64,000 nucleotides of DNA from Bacteroidales bacterium (lineage in GTDB: Bacteria; Bacteroidota; Bacteroidia; Bacteroidales; UBA1402), in NCBI GenBank assembly GCA_017468435.1, contig JAFUIP010000011.1, positions 124,001 through 188,000 of the forward strand, read 5' to 3'. How positions within the stretch are numbered: the first letter of the stretch is position 1; each line of letters opens with the position of its first letter. The notes beneath the pieces are model-generated. The model was not told the origin of the DNA. It made no database searches and was given only the letters and a program-made list of their open reading frames with translations. The position numbers were made by a program, and so were the translations under genes. Below, piece by piece: positions 53,853-61,241 of this stretch.

Positions 53853-54665
53853 TCACAAGGCATCGACCATGCGGGTACGAAACGACTCGCGTGCCTTGCG
53901 GACATAGAGTTTGACCACATCTTTGGGCAGATTCGACGAGCGGACAAATGCCCTTGTTGCATCGGGAAACTTGGCCAGCGCAGTCGCCAACAGCCACGCC
54001 ACGCCCATTCGCACATAGTACGGCTCCGCGCCCTGCACAGTGCCTTGTTGCGCCACCTTCGGCTTGCCTTTGACGCTCTTATACTTTGACTTTATGCGCC
54101 CGAAATCGAGCTCGTTGATGCGATGGAAGATTCGTTCGAGCCAGTCTTCATTAAGGAAATAGCACATCGTCACCACCACCGCAAAACGCACCTCAAACTC
54201 GTGTTTGGAGCCGAACCAAGGCTGCAAAAAATCCCACAAAACTGCCTTGTCGGCACGCGTCATCCACTTGGCGTGAGCGCAGTAGGAGTCGCACACCGCC
54301 CAATTATCCAGCACGGGCACATAGCGCTTTAACATGGCCAAACGTTCGTCAAGCGAGCATTTTTGAAGATTGATAAGATAGCCCCAAATGACGGTTTCCT
54401 CGTAGCAAAGGCTCTCGCTCGACACTGCCTCAAAAGCACGAATCACTTCGGCTCCATTGGTGCAAATTTGACGCGTTCCATCGGGCATAACGACCTCACC
54501 GCCCTCGCGTGCGAGTTGCTTTGCCACCTGCTTAATCTCGGGCGAATGAAGCCCCATAACACGCCTTTCGGGCAGCGCATTCACTATTCGCAAATGTCCC
54601 TCTCTGTAATGCGAATCATACAAAAAACGTTCACAAACCAAAGGCGCTATAAGATGTTCTATCAT
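53853..54665 (-). CDS. AlkD-like DNA alkylation repair protein
   Basis: 270 residues, all-helical HEAT-like repeats (start MIEHLIAPLVCERFLYDSHY). Family markers: RVMGLHSPEIKQVAKQLARE, DNWAVCDSYCAHAKWM (in AlkD this region carries the catalytic Asp), SKHEFEVRFAVVVTMCYFL and YYVRMGVAWLLATALAK. AlkD removes cationic alkylated bases without flipping. It lies 42 bases after the GNAT-MGMT gene, probably the same operon. Confidence 0.9.
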   Translation of the reverse strand: MIEHLIAPLVCERFLYDSHYREGHLRIVNALPERRVMGLHSPEIKQVAKQLAREGGEVVMPDGTRQICTNGAEVIRAFEAVSSESLCYEETVIWGYLINLQKCSLDERLAMLKRYVPVLDNWAVCDSYCAHAKWMTRADKAVLWDFLQPWFGSKHEFEVRFAVVVTMCYFLNEDWLERIFHRINELDFGRIKSKYKSVKGKPKVAQQGTVQGAEPYYVRMGVAWLLATALAKFPDATRAFVRSSNLPKDVVKLYVRKARESFRTRMVDAL

Positions 54666-54707
54666 TTCTTGTTCAAGTTGGTCAATGCGCCGAGTGCGCT
54701 CATCAGG

Positions 54708-55583
54708 TTATTTTTCAGCTTCTTTTTTCAATAATTGTCGTTTTAGTTCCAAGACTTCGCCCTCGCGCTGACCCAAATATCCACCCATACCACCATCGGC
54801 CGACAAAACCCGATGACAAGGCACTTCGGGCGCAAAGGGATTACGTTTAAGTGCTTGTCCCACCGCTTGCGCAGAACCACAACCCACTTGACGAGCCAAG
54901 GCGCTGTAAGTGATGGTTTTTCCCGCCGGAATATCCAGCAAGGCCAAATACACTCGTCGTTGAAATTCGCTGATAAAATCTGCTCGACTGACACGCTGAC
55001 GAATATCGTAAGGACTTTGTTTTTGCAAATGCCACATCGCATGACCGAAAAAATCGCGCTCGCCCACCGGCTCGAAGCCCTGCGAACGATATAATCTATC
55101 TGCTTGAGGATTTTCTTTGTCCACAATAAGGCCTATGCGACTGTAGCCTTGTTCAAATATTTTTTCGCAAAATGCATGCAAGAGCACTTTACCAAGTCCT
55201 TTTCCACGAAAAGGCGGCAAAATGGCAATGGAGTCCAGGTAATATTCGCCCGCTTGCGTTTCGTCGGCAATATCCGGCCGTTTTCCCGTCCGTTTCTGAA
55301 TGATATCCAAGGTGGTTTTTCTGAGTTTTTCCAAGTCTGCTCCATCATAAGCCACCACGGCACCCGCCGGAAGGCCTTCGTATTCAAGTATGAGCGCACG
55401 ACGCCAACTATATTGCGTGTTGCTTGAGGCCGCCACTGCTGTCAATGCCGACAAATAATCTTCGCCACAATATTGTTGCAAACTCTGCTCATCACCAATA
55501 GCCATTGCCACCGCCTGCGCAATCGTTGTCGCATCGCCCTTTCGCACCTCGCGAATATTGATTTTATTGTAGATTGAATTCAT
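54708..55583 (-). CDS. GNAT acetyltransferase fused to MGMT alkyltransferase
   Basis: 291 residues from ATG at 55583 (a longer frame extends upstream through the promoter). Residues about 7-175 are a GNAT acetyltransferase with the acetyl-CoA loop RGKGLGKVLL. Residues about 190-285 are an O6-methylguanine-DNA methyltransferase: FQRRVYLALLDIPAGKTITY and the active site PCHR with C256. The MGMT part is the C-terminal catalytic domain only. Followed 42 bases later by an AlkD-like gene, forming an alkylation-repair pair. Confidence 0.92.
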   Translation of the reverse strand: MNSIYNKINIREVRKGDATTIAQAVAMAIGDEQSLQQYCGEDYLSALTAVAASSNTQYSWRRALILEYEGLPAGAVVAYDGADLEKLRKTTLDIIQKRTGKRPDIADETQAGEYYLDSIAILPPFRGKGLGKVLLHAFCEKIFEQGYSRIGLIVDKENPQADRLYRSQGFEPVGERDFFGHAMWHLQKQSPYDIRQRVSRADFISEFQRRVYLALLDIPAGKTITYSALARQVGCGSAQAVGQALKRNPFAPEVPCHRVLSADGGMGGYLGQREGEVLELKRQLLKKEAEK

Positions 55584-55587
55584 GCTG

Positions 55588-55595
55588 CAAAGATA
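55588..55595 (-). promoter_or_regulatory. -7 promoter element for the GNAT-MGMT gene, 4 bases from ATG
   Basis: Minus-strand TATCTTTG matches TAnnTTTG exactly and is separated from the ATG by only CAGC, so transcription would begin at or next to the start codon. Confidence 0.6.
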
Positions 55596-55922
55596 AGATA
55601 AAAGATGGAGCGCAGGTTCGACAGTCCGCAATGGTATAAAAAAAAGCTTAGAAAACTCTGAGACTTGATTGAGAGCGGGAAACGAGAGTTTAACCTGTGT
55701 TCGCCCATCATTTTGAAACCGAAAATCTTGCGATTTTTTAGGTTTACTTTTGAGCCCCGAAGTAACGGTTTCGACCGCTTTTTCGGTACCGAATTTACCG
55801 CACTCTTCTCTCCTTAATCCTTGTACTCTAATCACTTATACTTAGGCATTTTTTTAATTACAAAGTACAACTAAAAATCAGTTAAAAAAATATTATTCTT
55901 TTCTCGAAATAGAACGATTAAA
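55596..55922. other. Non-coding stretch with a tRNA-Gly-like relic
   Basis: About 330 bases with no convincing gene. It contains a degenerate copy of a tRNA-Gly 3' end at 55673-55694 and is otherwise AT rich, with no other structure recognised. Confidence 0.6.
55673..55694 (-). repeat. Degenerate match to the tRNA-Gly 3' end
   Basis: Bases 55673-55694 match the end of the tRNA-Gly gene (GAGCGGAAAACGAGACTCGA pattern) at about 18 of 22 positions, in the same orientation as the full tRNA-Gly genes at 17088 and 61055. Confidence 0.45.
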
Positions 55923-55967
55923 AAAACCTCAAAAGTAAACACGAAAAATGCGTTCGCTTTTGAGGTT
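55919..55967 (-). terminator. Terminator of the ATPase gene
   Basis: A perfect 11-bp stem (AACCTCAAAAG at 55925-55935 with CTTTTGAGGTT at 55957-55967) is followed on the minus strand by a T run. Confidence 0.8.
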
Positions 55968-55995
55968 GTTTAGGGGTGTAGATTGATATGTCTTT

Positions 55996-57411
55996 CTATG
56001 AGAATAAATCCTCCAAGGTTATCTCATTTTGGACTATTCCGGAATGAGCGTTTGCCTTAATACCAAATGTGGTCACCATTGTCAGATGGACAGCCTTTCG
56101 TGTATTGGTTGCATTTATAAATGCCGACTTCTTGTTTCGAAGTATTTGCTCGTATTCTGCGTCGATTACATACTCAGATAATGAATACTTCATCTCACAG
56201 AGATTGATGACCTGGTCTTTTCTATCGATAAGCAAATCAATTTGTGCTCCATCACTCGTCTCATCAGTTTCTTTGCGCCACGAATATACATTACTCAACA
56301 CGCCAGCAATGCCCAATGCTGCCTTTATTTGCTGCATGTGGGCCATACACAAACGCTCAAAAGCCAGACCGCTCCAAGCACGATGCATCGCCGAGTCTAT
56401 GGATGCCGACCAGAAATGCTCATCGTTATTCTCGTTTTGCCGGATAAACTTAAAGTAAAAGAGCGTGTAGTTATCAATAAGCTGATAAATAGCCTGCTTG
56501 ATTTTCTTGCCAAAGCCGTTGTATTTTCGGATAAATCCACAATGCTCGAGTTCGTCCAGAACCTTGCTTAATGCACCGTTGCTATACTTATCGGTGGCTA
56601 CTATTATTTCCTCTCTGGTCATACCAGCCTTTTTCTTACCCAAAGCAGTTACTATATCTATATACTGCTCTGGCGATTTGAATAGCGATGCATAGAGCTG
56701 ATTAAACTCGTTTGATAGTTTACCATTCTTGGCAAAGATAATCTTGTCTATATTTTGAGCGAGGCTCAACCCCTTTTCGAGCAGGCTCCAATAGTATGGA
56801 ATACCTCCCAACACCATATAGCACTCTGCGAGTTGATATCGACTCATTTCAAGTCCCTTGCTTTCGGCAAACATCTCACACTCCTTCAGAGTGAAAGGTT
56901 GCAGGGATATCTGCTTGGTAACTCTATTATGGAGCCCCCCGTGGTCGTTAATCACTTTATTGATAATCCAGGATGTCGCAGAGCCGCAGATAATCAAAAC
57001 GATGTCTTTACGTGCCGATGCCCAACCATTCCAAAAGTGCTCAAATGCAGAGATAAAGTTGGAGCGAGCGGTATCCATCCATGGCAGCTCATCCAAAAAT
57101 ACAATCTTCTTCTCGTCTGTTGAGTTCTTCAAATATGCTGAAAGCAGACTAAATGCCTCCAACCACGATTTCGGTATAGGACAGTCGTCATATCCAGCAT
57201 CACGAAGTGAGATGGCAAAACTAAATAGTTGTTCCTTGGTATTACCCTTTGCTAAACCAGTGTGTTGGAATGTAAACTTGTAGCCGAAAGTTTCGCGAAT
57301 AAGATATGTCTTACCCACACGCCTACGGCCATACACCGCAACAAACTCCGAGTTCTCCGATTGAACTGCTGAATGCAATATCTGCTGCTCTTCTTTTCTA
57401 CCGATTATCAT
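55996..57411 (-). CDS. Orphan AAA ATPase with DUF234/nuclease-like C-terminus
   Basis: 471 residues. N-terminal AAA_14/archaeal-type ATPase: Walker A GRRRVGKT (28-35), Walker B IVFLDELPW (D107, E108), sensor region IICGSATSWI. A middle winged-helix-like part (about 265-320, GALSKVLDELEHCGFI) and a C-terminal segment with a PD-(D/E)xK-like pattern D392...E406xK408 (QIDLLIDRKD, NLCEMKYS). The family is widespread, often next to mobile elements, with no settled role. It has a strong terminator and its own promoter element; no partner gene is adjacent. Confidence 0.88.
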   Translation of the reverse strand: MIIGRKEEQQILHSAVQSENSEFVAVYGRRRVGKTYLIRETFGYKFTFQHTGLAKGNTKEQLFSFAISLRDAGYDDCPIPKSWLEAFSLLSAYLKNSTDEKKIVFLDELPWMDTARSNFISAFEHFWNGWASARKDIVLIICGSATSWIINKVINDHGGLHNRVTKQISLQPFTLKECEMFAESKGLEMSRYQLAECYMVLGGIPYYWSLLEKGLSLAQNIDKIIFAKNGKLSNEFNQLYASLFKSPEQYIDIVTALGKKKAGMTREEIIVATDKYSNGALSKVLDELEHCGFIRKYNGFGKKIKQAIYQLIDNYTLFYFKFIRQNENNDEHFWSASIDSAMHRAWSGLAFERLCMAHMQQIKAALGIAGVLSNVYSWRKETDETSDGAQIDLLIDRKDQVINLCEMKYSLSEYVIDAEYEQILRNKKSAFINATNTRKAVHLTMVTTFGIKANAHSGIVQNEITLEDLFS

Positions 57412-57432
57412 AACTTTTACTTTTAGCTACTG

Positions 57433-57440
57433 CAAATATA
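57433..57440 (-). promoter_or_regulatory. -7 promoter element for the AAA ATPase
   Basis: Minus-strand TATATTTG matches TAnnTTTG, 21 bases before the start. Confidence 0.5.
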
Positions 57441-57524
57441 ATACAAAAATCTATTATAATTTGCCAAATCGCATTAAAAAATCGAGATTTGGCAGATTAT
57501 AAGCAAAAATAATAGCGATTTGGT

Positions 57525-57565
57525 GATAAAATAGCCCGCCCAACGCAAATGTTCAGCGGGCTTAT
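57525..57565 (-). terminator. Terminator after the decayed genes
   Basis: Minus-strand AGCCCGC/GCGGGCT 7-bp stem followed by ATTTTAT. It comes just after the end of the alcohol dehydrogenase fragment. Confidence 0.6.
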
Positions 57566-57570
57566 GGTTT

Positions 57571-57753
57571 CTAGAATCTCCTCTTTCGAGGAGTACAAAC
57601 GCCGTTCTGCATAAGGTCGCCGAGTAACGCCTCAACCACGCCAACCAACTCGTGGCCAACGGTTATGCCGGGCACAGCACGAGGCACACAGCCGTGCTTG
57701 ATATGCAGATCGCTGGTACAGATACTGCCGAGCGTAATGCGCAGAATGGGCAT
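57571..57753 (-). pseudogene. Alcohol dehydrogenase fragment
   Basis: A short frame (60 codons) contains, at codons 2-41, an internal piece of a zinc-dependent alcohol dehydrogenase N-terminal GroES-like domain: SICTSDLHIKHGCVPRAVPG then ITVGHELVGVVE. The C-terminal ALLGDLMQNGV tail has no match to that family. The normal gene would have about 350 residues; here only about 40 remain. It lies out of frame with, and directly joined to, a broken flavodoxin gene. Confidence 0.8.
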
Positions 57754-58075
57754 CGCGCCAAGCGTGTTTTGCCTCCTCGGAGAAACTGCCGAGTTCGTAA
57801 TTGTCGTACTTCGCCACCTGGCAAGTGTTGTAGCCGATGATGCGTTCTGGCTCGCCGAGAGCCGTTGTGAGGCACCACTCCATCGTGCCGAAATGGTTGC
57901 TGTTGTTGCGCTCGGGCGTGCCGTTCATCGTCTCGACAAGCACCACCGGCATACGCTTCGGTGCGGTCAGGCTGTAATCGTTATACGAGAGCCACGGGAA
58001 CGCCAGACGCTGCAACAGCTGCGCCGTGTTCATACTCTTTCGCGGACTACCATCCACAATCACAATCTTTTTCAT
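57740..58075 (-). pseudogene. Flavodoxin-family protein gene, internally deleted
   Basis: A frame running from ATG at 58075 starts KKIVIVDGSPRKSMNTAQLL, the FMN loop of a flavodoxin/NADPH reductase, then jumps after about 22 residues to RLAFPWLSYNDYSLTAPKRM, which in family members comes far later. An in-frame loss of roughly 80 residues is inferred. It ends EEAKHAWRDAH, where sequence of the alcohol dehydrogenase fragment begins in another frame. The order flavodoxin then ADH, downstream of an AraC gene, fits a former redox operon. Confidence 0.8.
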
Positions 58076-58124
58076 ATCGCAATGTTTTTACTTAAAATCG
58101 TTCAAGGTATATGCCATATCAAAG

Positions 58125-58955
58125 TTACACATTTTTTCGATACTCGGTTGGGGTTATGCCGACTTCGCGTTTGAAGAAGCGACAAAAATAGGGCGTTGTT
58201 GAGAAATTAAGTTCCTCGGCAATCTGCTCGATGGTAAGCCCCGAACTGCGCAGAAGCAGTTTTGCTTGCAGTGTTACAGCACGATTTATCCAATCACTCG
58301 CCGCAGTGCCACTTGTCTCAAAGACCAAACGGCTGAGGTATTGAGGCGATATATTCATTCGCTCGGCATAGAACGGTAGGTCGTGTTTGCCTCGACGCGT
58401 GTTAAGTTGCTCGACAAACAGGCGAAACAACTCCTCTCTGCGCCCCTTTGCGTGGTGGCTAATCGCTATACTATCCACAATGCGATAGTGTAGCGACAGT
58501 AGTAGGTGTTCAACGCTCCGCCTATCGAATGGTTGTGTAGCCGAAATGGTGTATATCAGTCGAAAATACTCCTCCATCCACAGCTCGTGTTCCCTGCCAA
58601 CAAGGTACTCCTCTTTGATATTTTCACTCGCTGCGGAGAGCGTAAATCCCAACAAATCGACTACCGAGTTCGCATCATAGTCGAGAATCTCCGCCACGGA
58701 GTTTTGTCCTATATAGAGTGCCTCACCCTCCGAAATTATATATTCACGAAGGTTGATAGAGAAGCGGACAAAACCACTCAACACCCTGACGATGCGGTTC
58801 TCCATAAAGCGGTATGGCTCGCCCCTCTTCATCACGCGCCCAATAGCTACAGCGACCTCGACGCCTCGATTAATAGCAAAATCGGGGTGCGAAATAAGTG
58901 TCGCATCCTTAAACTCCGCAAGAGTATCTATCGCAATTTTGTTTATCTGTGCCAT
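58125..58955 (-). CDS. AraC-family transcriptional regulator
   Basis: 276 residues. N-terminal cupin-like sensing part (about 1-150, e.g. VKRGEPYRFMENRIVRVLSG-like strands) and a C-terminal double helix-turn-helix (about 178-272): ERMNISPQYLSRLVFETSG and SSGLTIEQIAEELNFSTTPYFC. It lies 49 bases upstream of the flavodoxin/ADH relics, in the same direction; perhaps these were its targets. Its -7 element ends 4 bases before the ATG, so the mRNA may be leaderless. Confidence 0.9.
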   Translation of the reverse strand: MAQINKIAIDTLAEFKDATLISHPDFAINRGVEVAVAIGRVMKRGEPYRFMENRIVRVLSGFVRFSINLREYIISEGEALYIGQNSVAEILDYDANSVVDLLGFTLSAASENIKEEYLVGREHELWMEEYFRLIYTISATQPFDRRSVEHLLLSLHYRIVDSIAISHHAKGRREELFRLFVEQLNTRRGKHDLPFYAERMNISPQYLSRLVFETSGTAASDWINRAVTLQAKLLLRSSGLTIEQIAEELNFSTTPYFCRFFKREVGITPTEYRKNV

Positions 58956-58959
58956 ATTG

Positions 58960-58967
58960 CAAGGATA
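58960..58967 (-). promoter_or_regulatory. -7-like promoter element 4 bases before the araC ATG
   Basis: Minus-strand TATCCTTG, one base off TAnnTTTG, is separated from the ATG by CAAT. Confidence 0.45.
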
Positions 58968-59094
58968 ATATAAAAGAGGATAATTTGCTACAAAAATAGT
59001 AATTAAGTATTGAAAAGATAATAAACAACCTTTCTAGGATAACAGCCGACAGCATAAAAATGGCGAACTTTGCATAAACTCAAAAACCTAACAA

Positions 59095-59709
59095 ATGAAA
59101 AAGTTTATCAAAAACTACGCGCTCGAAATCTACACTGTAATTTCACTCGGCCTGCTACTTGCAGGTGCATTGATGGATGACCTCTCGGTAATCCAGAAGT
59201 TTGTAATGGTTTTCAACTTGCTCTTCATCCTCCACGAGTGGGAAGAGGGACACTATCCTGGTGGTTTTATTGACCTTATATCGGGTATGATTGGCAAGGA
59301 TGTGCCTGTTGAGACCAAGCGTGCAAGCCGCATCCCTACGGGCATTCTGCTTATTGCCTTTACCTTTGTTCCATTCTTCTGGGATGACTGCGTGATTTTC
59401 ATATTGGTAACCGCAACTCTTGGCATATTTGAGGGCATTGTTCATATGATGGGAATTAGAGTCTTCCGCTTGCCAAAGTTCTATTCGCCAGGAATGGTAA
59501 CAGCGGAGTTGGAGTTGTTGGTGAGTGTGGCGTTGATTGTGTGGTTAGAGCAGAACAACCTCGCTTCGGCATCGGATTATGTCTTGGGTGTTGTGATTAT
59601 GATTGCTTGCTTTGTGGCAATGCAACGCACGCTTGTATGGATGGTTGGAATAAAGTATAGCGACCTTCCCAAATACATTCGCAAACAGTGGCAAAATAGA
59701 CAAAACTAA
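59095..59709 (+). CDS. HXXEE domain membrane protein
   Basis: 204 residues with about five membrane helices. The HXXEE motif is HEWEE (47-51) at the end of the first helix pair (NLLFILHEWEEGHYPGG). Function of the family is unknown; the charged motif in a membrane helix suggests a metal- or proton-linked site. It diverges from the AraC gene with a 139-base gap that holds no other gene. Confidence 0.85.
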   Translation: MKKFIKNYALEIYTVISLGLLLAGALMDDLSVIQKFVMVFNLLFILHEWEEGHYPGGFIDLISGMIGKDVPVETKRASRIPTGILLIAFTFVPFFWDDCVIFILVTATLGIFEGIVHMMGIRVFRLPKFYSPGMVTAELELLVSVALIVWLEQNNLASASDYVLGVVIMIACFVAMQRTLVWMVGIKYSDLPKYIRKQWQNRQN

Positions 59710-59721
59710 TTAGAGTTATAT

Positions 59722-60315
59722 TTACTCTCTATCCCACGATTTCTGCTTGTCCTCGTCAGTAATTGGTCGCACAACACGGCATGGATTACCCACTGCAACC
59801 ACATTCGAGGGGATATCCTTGACCACCACCGAGCCACCGCCAATCACGACATTCGAGCCGATGGTAACGCCTGGCATAACCTGCACGCCAGCGCCAATCC
59901 ACACATTGTCGCCCACCGTGATAGGATAGGCGTACTCCAAACCTCGATTTCTGCGTTCGGCATCAATGGGGTGTCCAGCAGTGTGAAAACCACAGTTGGG
60001 GGCAATGAAGACATTGTTGCCGAACTTCACCTTAGCGCAGTCGAGAATCACTGTGTTGTGGTTAGCGAAGAAGTTCTCGCCAATCTCGATATTATAGCCG
60101 TAGTCGCACCAAAACGGAGCAACAATCGAGAAACTATCGCCCGCGGTTTTGCCCAATAATTGACGCATAATCTTCTGCTGCCCAATGATGTCCGAAGGTC
60201 TCAAGTGGTTGAAATCATAGCAGAGATCCTTTGCCACCTTGCGCTCTTCAATAAGGTCTGAATCGTTGTTTGCATCATACAACACCTGATGCAACATCTT
60301 CTCTTTTTCGGTCAT
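59722..60315 (-). CDS. Maltose O-acetyltransferase-like sugar acetyltransferase
   Basis: 197 residues from ATG at 60315, which follows a GGGAAAGG ribosome-binding-like stretch; the frame also opens at a TTG at 60351. Start MTEKEKMLHQVLYDANND is typical of maltose acetyltransferases. Left-handed beta helix of hexapeptide repeats (NVWIGAGVQVMPGVTIGSN, VVIGGGSVVVKDIPSN) and the catalytic His in GFHTAGHPIDAERR. It transfers acetyl from acetyl-CoA to sugar hydroxyls. Translationally close to the upstream TIGR04076 gene. Confidence 0.92.
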   Translation of the reverse strand: MTEKEKMLHQVLYDANNDSDLIEERKVAKDLCYDFNHLRPSDIIGQQKIMRQLLGKTAGDSFSIVAPFWCDYGYNIEIGENFFANHNTVILDCAKVKFGNNVFIAPNCGFHTAGHPIDAERRNRGLEYAYPITVGDNVWIGAGVQVMPGVTIGSNVVIGGGSVVVKDIPSNVVAVGNPCRVVRPITDEDKQKSWDRE

Positions 60316-60343
60316 CGCCTTTCCCGTCTCAAATAATGTGTGC

Positions 60344-60646
60344 TTATTCAACTACTTCAACATAAAAACTGACCGGTCGAAAGCCGTCATTGCACGAGAG
60401 CATAGCCGAATGGGGATTCTTCATCCATCCATCAAAGAAGTTACCCCCGCCCGCAGCCAACTCGCGCACAAATGGCAACAGCGTCTCCCAAGCGCTATCG
60501 CACATACCCTCAGGCTTAGCACAATTCTCCACGATAAAGGTCTGCCCAAAACGCATATCGCAAGTATGTTCAATAGGATTTTCGTATTGCGCCATAAGGT
60601 CTGCATACTGCGTAATACGCATCACGGTAATTCTAATCTTCTTCAT
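60344..60646 (-). CDS. TIGR04076 family protein, 100 aa
   Basis: 100 residues. The pattern VMRITQYADLMAQYEN near the start, CDMRFGQTFIVE, then PEGMCDSAWETLLPFVREL and AAGGGNFFDGWMKNPHSAML matches the TIGR04076 family of small bacterial proteins with several conserved cysteines. Function unknown. It lies upstream of the sugar acetyltransferase in the same direction, with the stop 28 bases before the acetyltransferase ATG; between them is a possible coupling TTG start. Confidence 0.85.
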   Translation of the reverse strand: MKKIRITVMRITQYADLMAQYENPIEHTCDMRFGQTFIVENCAKPEGMCDSAWETLLPFVRELAAGGGNFFDGWMKNPHSAMLSCNDGFRPVSFYVEVVE

Positions 60647-60880
60647 CCAATCTCACCATTTATTCTTCGTTTAACAACCGAAAAAGCCTTCTGATAGAGT
60701 GCCGAGTCTGCCATTGTCTTGAGCATCTCCCTAAATCGACTCATCGGCACGGCAAAGGTTTTATTTTACCCCAAAGGTAACGATTTATTTTGCACGCCAC
60801 TCCGCAAAGCATATTTCTTTTTCTCTGCGCGCGGCCGGGTTTTATGGGTCGCTCCTTCAAGTCTCATTTTCAAACAAAAA
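60647..60880. other. Non-coding stretch with the first 23-base direct repeat
   Basis: No gene seen. Holds the first copy (60830-60852) of a 23-base direct repeat, CGCGGCCGGGTTTTATGGGTCGC split as below, found again at 60961-60983 inside the tRNA-derived element. Confidence 0.55.
60830..60852 (+). repeat. Direct repeat, copy 1 (23 bases)
   Basis: Begins CGCGGCCGGGTTTTATGG and is identical over 23 bases to 60961-60983, which lies 131 bases away within the tRNA-Gly-derived element. Confidence 0.85.
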
Positions 60881-60904
60881 AAAGCAGTCATTTCTGACTG
60901 CTTT
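60873..60904 (-). terminator. Terminator-like hairpin
   Basis: A perfect 9-bp stem AAAGCAGTC/GACTGCTTT with a 6-base loop, followed on the minus strand by a T run. It lies just left of the tRNA-derived element. Confidence 0.65.
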
Positions 60905-60915
60905 CATTTGTTTGA

Positions 60916-60991
60916 GAGCGGAAAACGAGACTCGAGCCCGCGCTACGCGCGGACATTGCTCGCGGCCGGGTTTTATGGGTCGCGAGTTCGA
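60916..60991. repeat. tRNA-Gly-derived palindromic element, copy 2
   Basis: Starts with 20 bases identical to the tRNA-Gly 3' end (60916-60935), then a GC-rich hairpin (CCGCG/CGCGG), a variable stretch that contains the direct repeat at 60961-60983, and an inverted tRNA T-arm piece (GGGTCGCGAGTTCGA to 60991). Same order as the element at 16995-17065; the middle differs. Confidence 0.75.
60961..60983 (+). repeat. Direct repeat, copy 2 (23 bases)
   Basis: Identical over 23 bases to 60830-60852; the spacing is 131 bases. Confidence 0.85.
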
Positions 60992-61012
60992 CAGCTGCTA
61001 TTGTCATAAAAT

Positions 61013-61046
61013 CAAAAAAAGGATAGCTTGTGACTATCCTTTTTCT
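61013..61046 (-). terminator. Terminator of tRNA-Gly copy 2
   Basis: A perfect 11-bp stem AAAAAGGATAG/CTATCCTTTTT with a 7-base loop lies 9 bases past the tRNA 3' end, with T runs on both strands. Confidence 0.85.
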
Positions 61047-61054
61047 TGATTTTG

Positions 61055-61127
61055 AGCGGAAAACGAGACTCGAACTCGCGACCCTAACCTTGGCAAGGTT
61101 ATGCTCTACCAACTGAGCTATTTCCGC
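61055..61127 (-). tRNA. tRNA-Gly(GCC), copy 2
   Basis: 73 bases, identical over its length to tRNA-Gly at 17088-17160: acceptor GCGGAAA/TTTCCGC, anticodon GCC, no encoded CCA. Followed leftwards by a terminator and then by the second copy of the tRNA-derived element. Confidence 0.95.
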
Positions 61128-61241
61128 GATTGCGAGTGCAAAAGTAGTACAAATTTCTGAACTCGCAAATTTTTCAATCAATTATTTTTAAGAAAAATTT
61201 TTATATGCGGATTTTCAATAGATTACAAATGAAGATTTTTT

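Noticed and set aside
53722-53997. Frame between the flavin reductase and the AlkD-like gene (91 codons)
   Set aside because: It overlaps both neighbours in another frame and has no motif or start context.
60888-61181. Short frame covering the second tRNA-Gly (97 codons)
   Set aside because: Same artefact as at the first tRNA-Gly; the recurring SSLVFRS strings are translated tRNA 3' ends.
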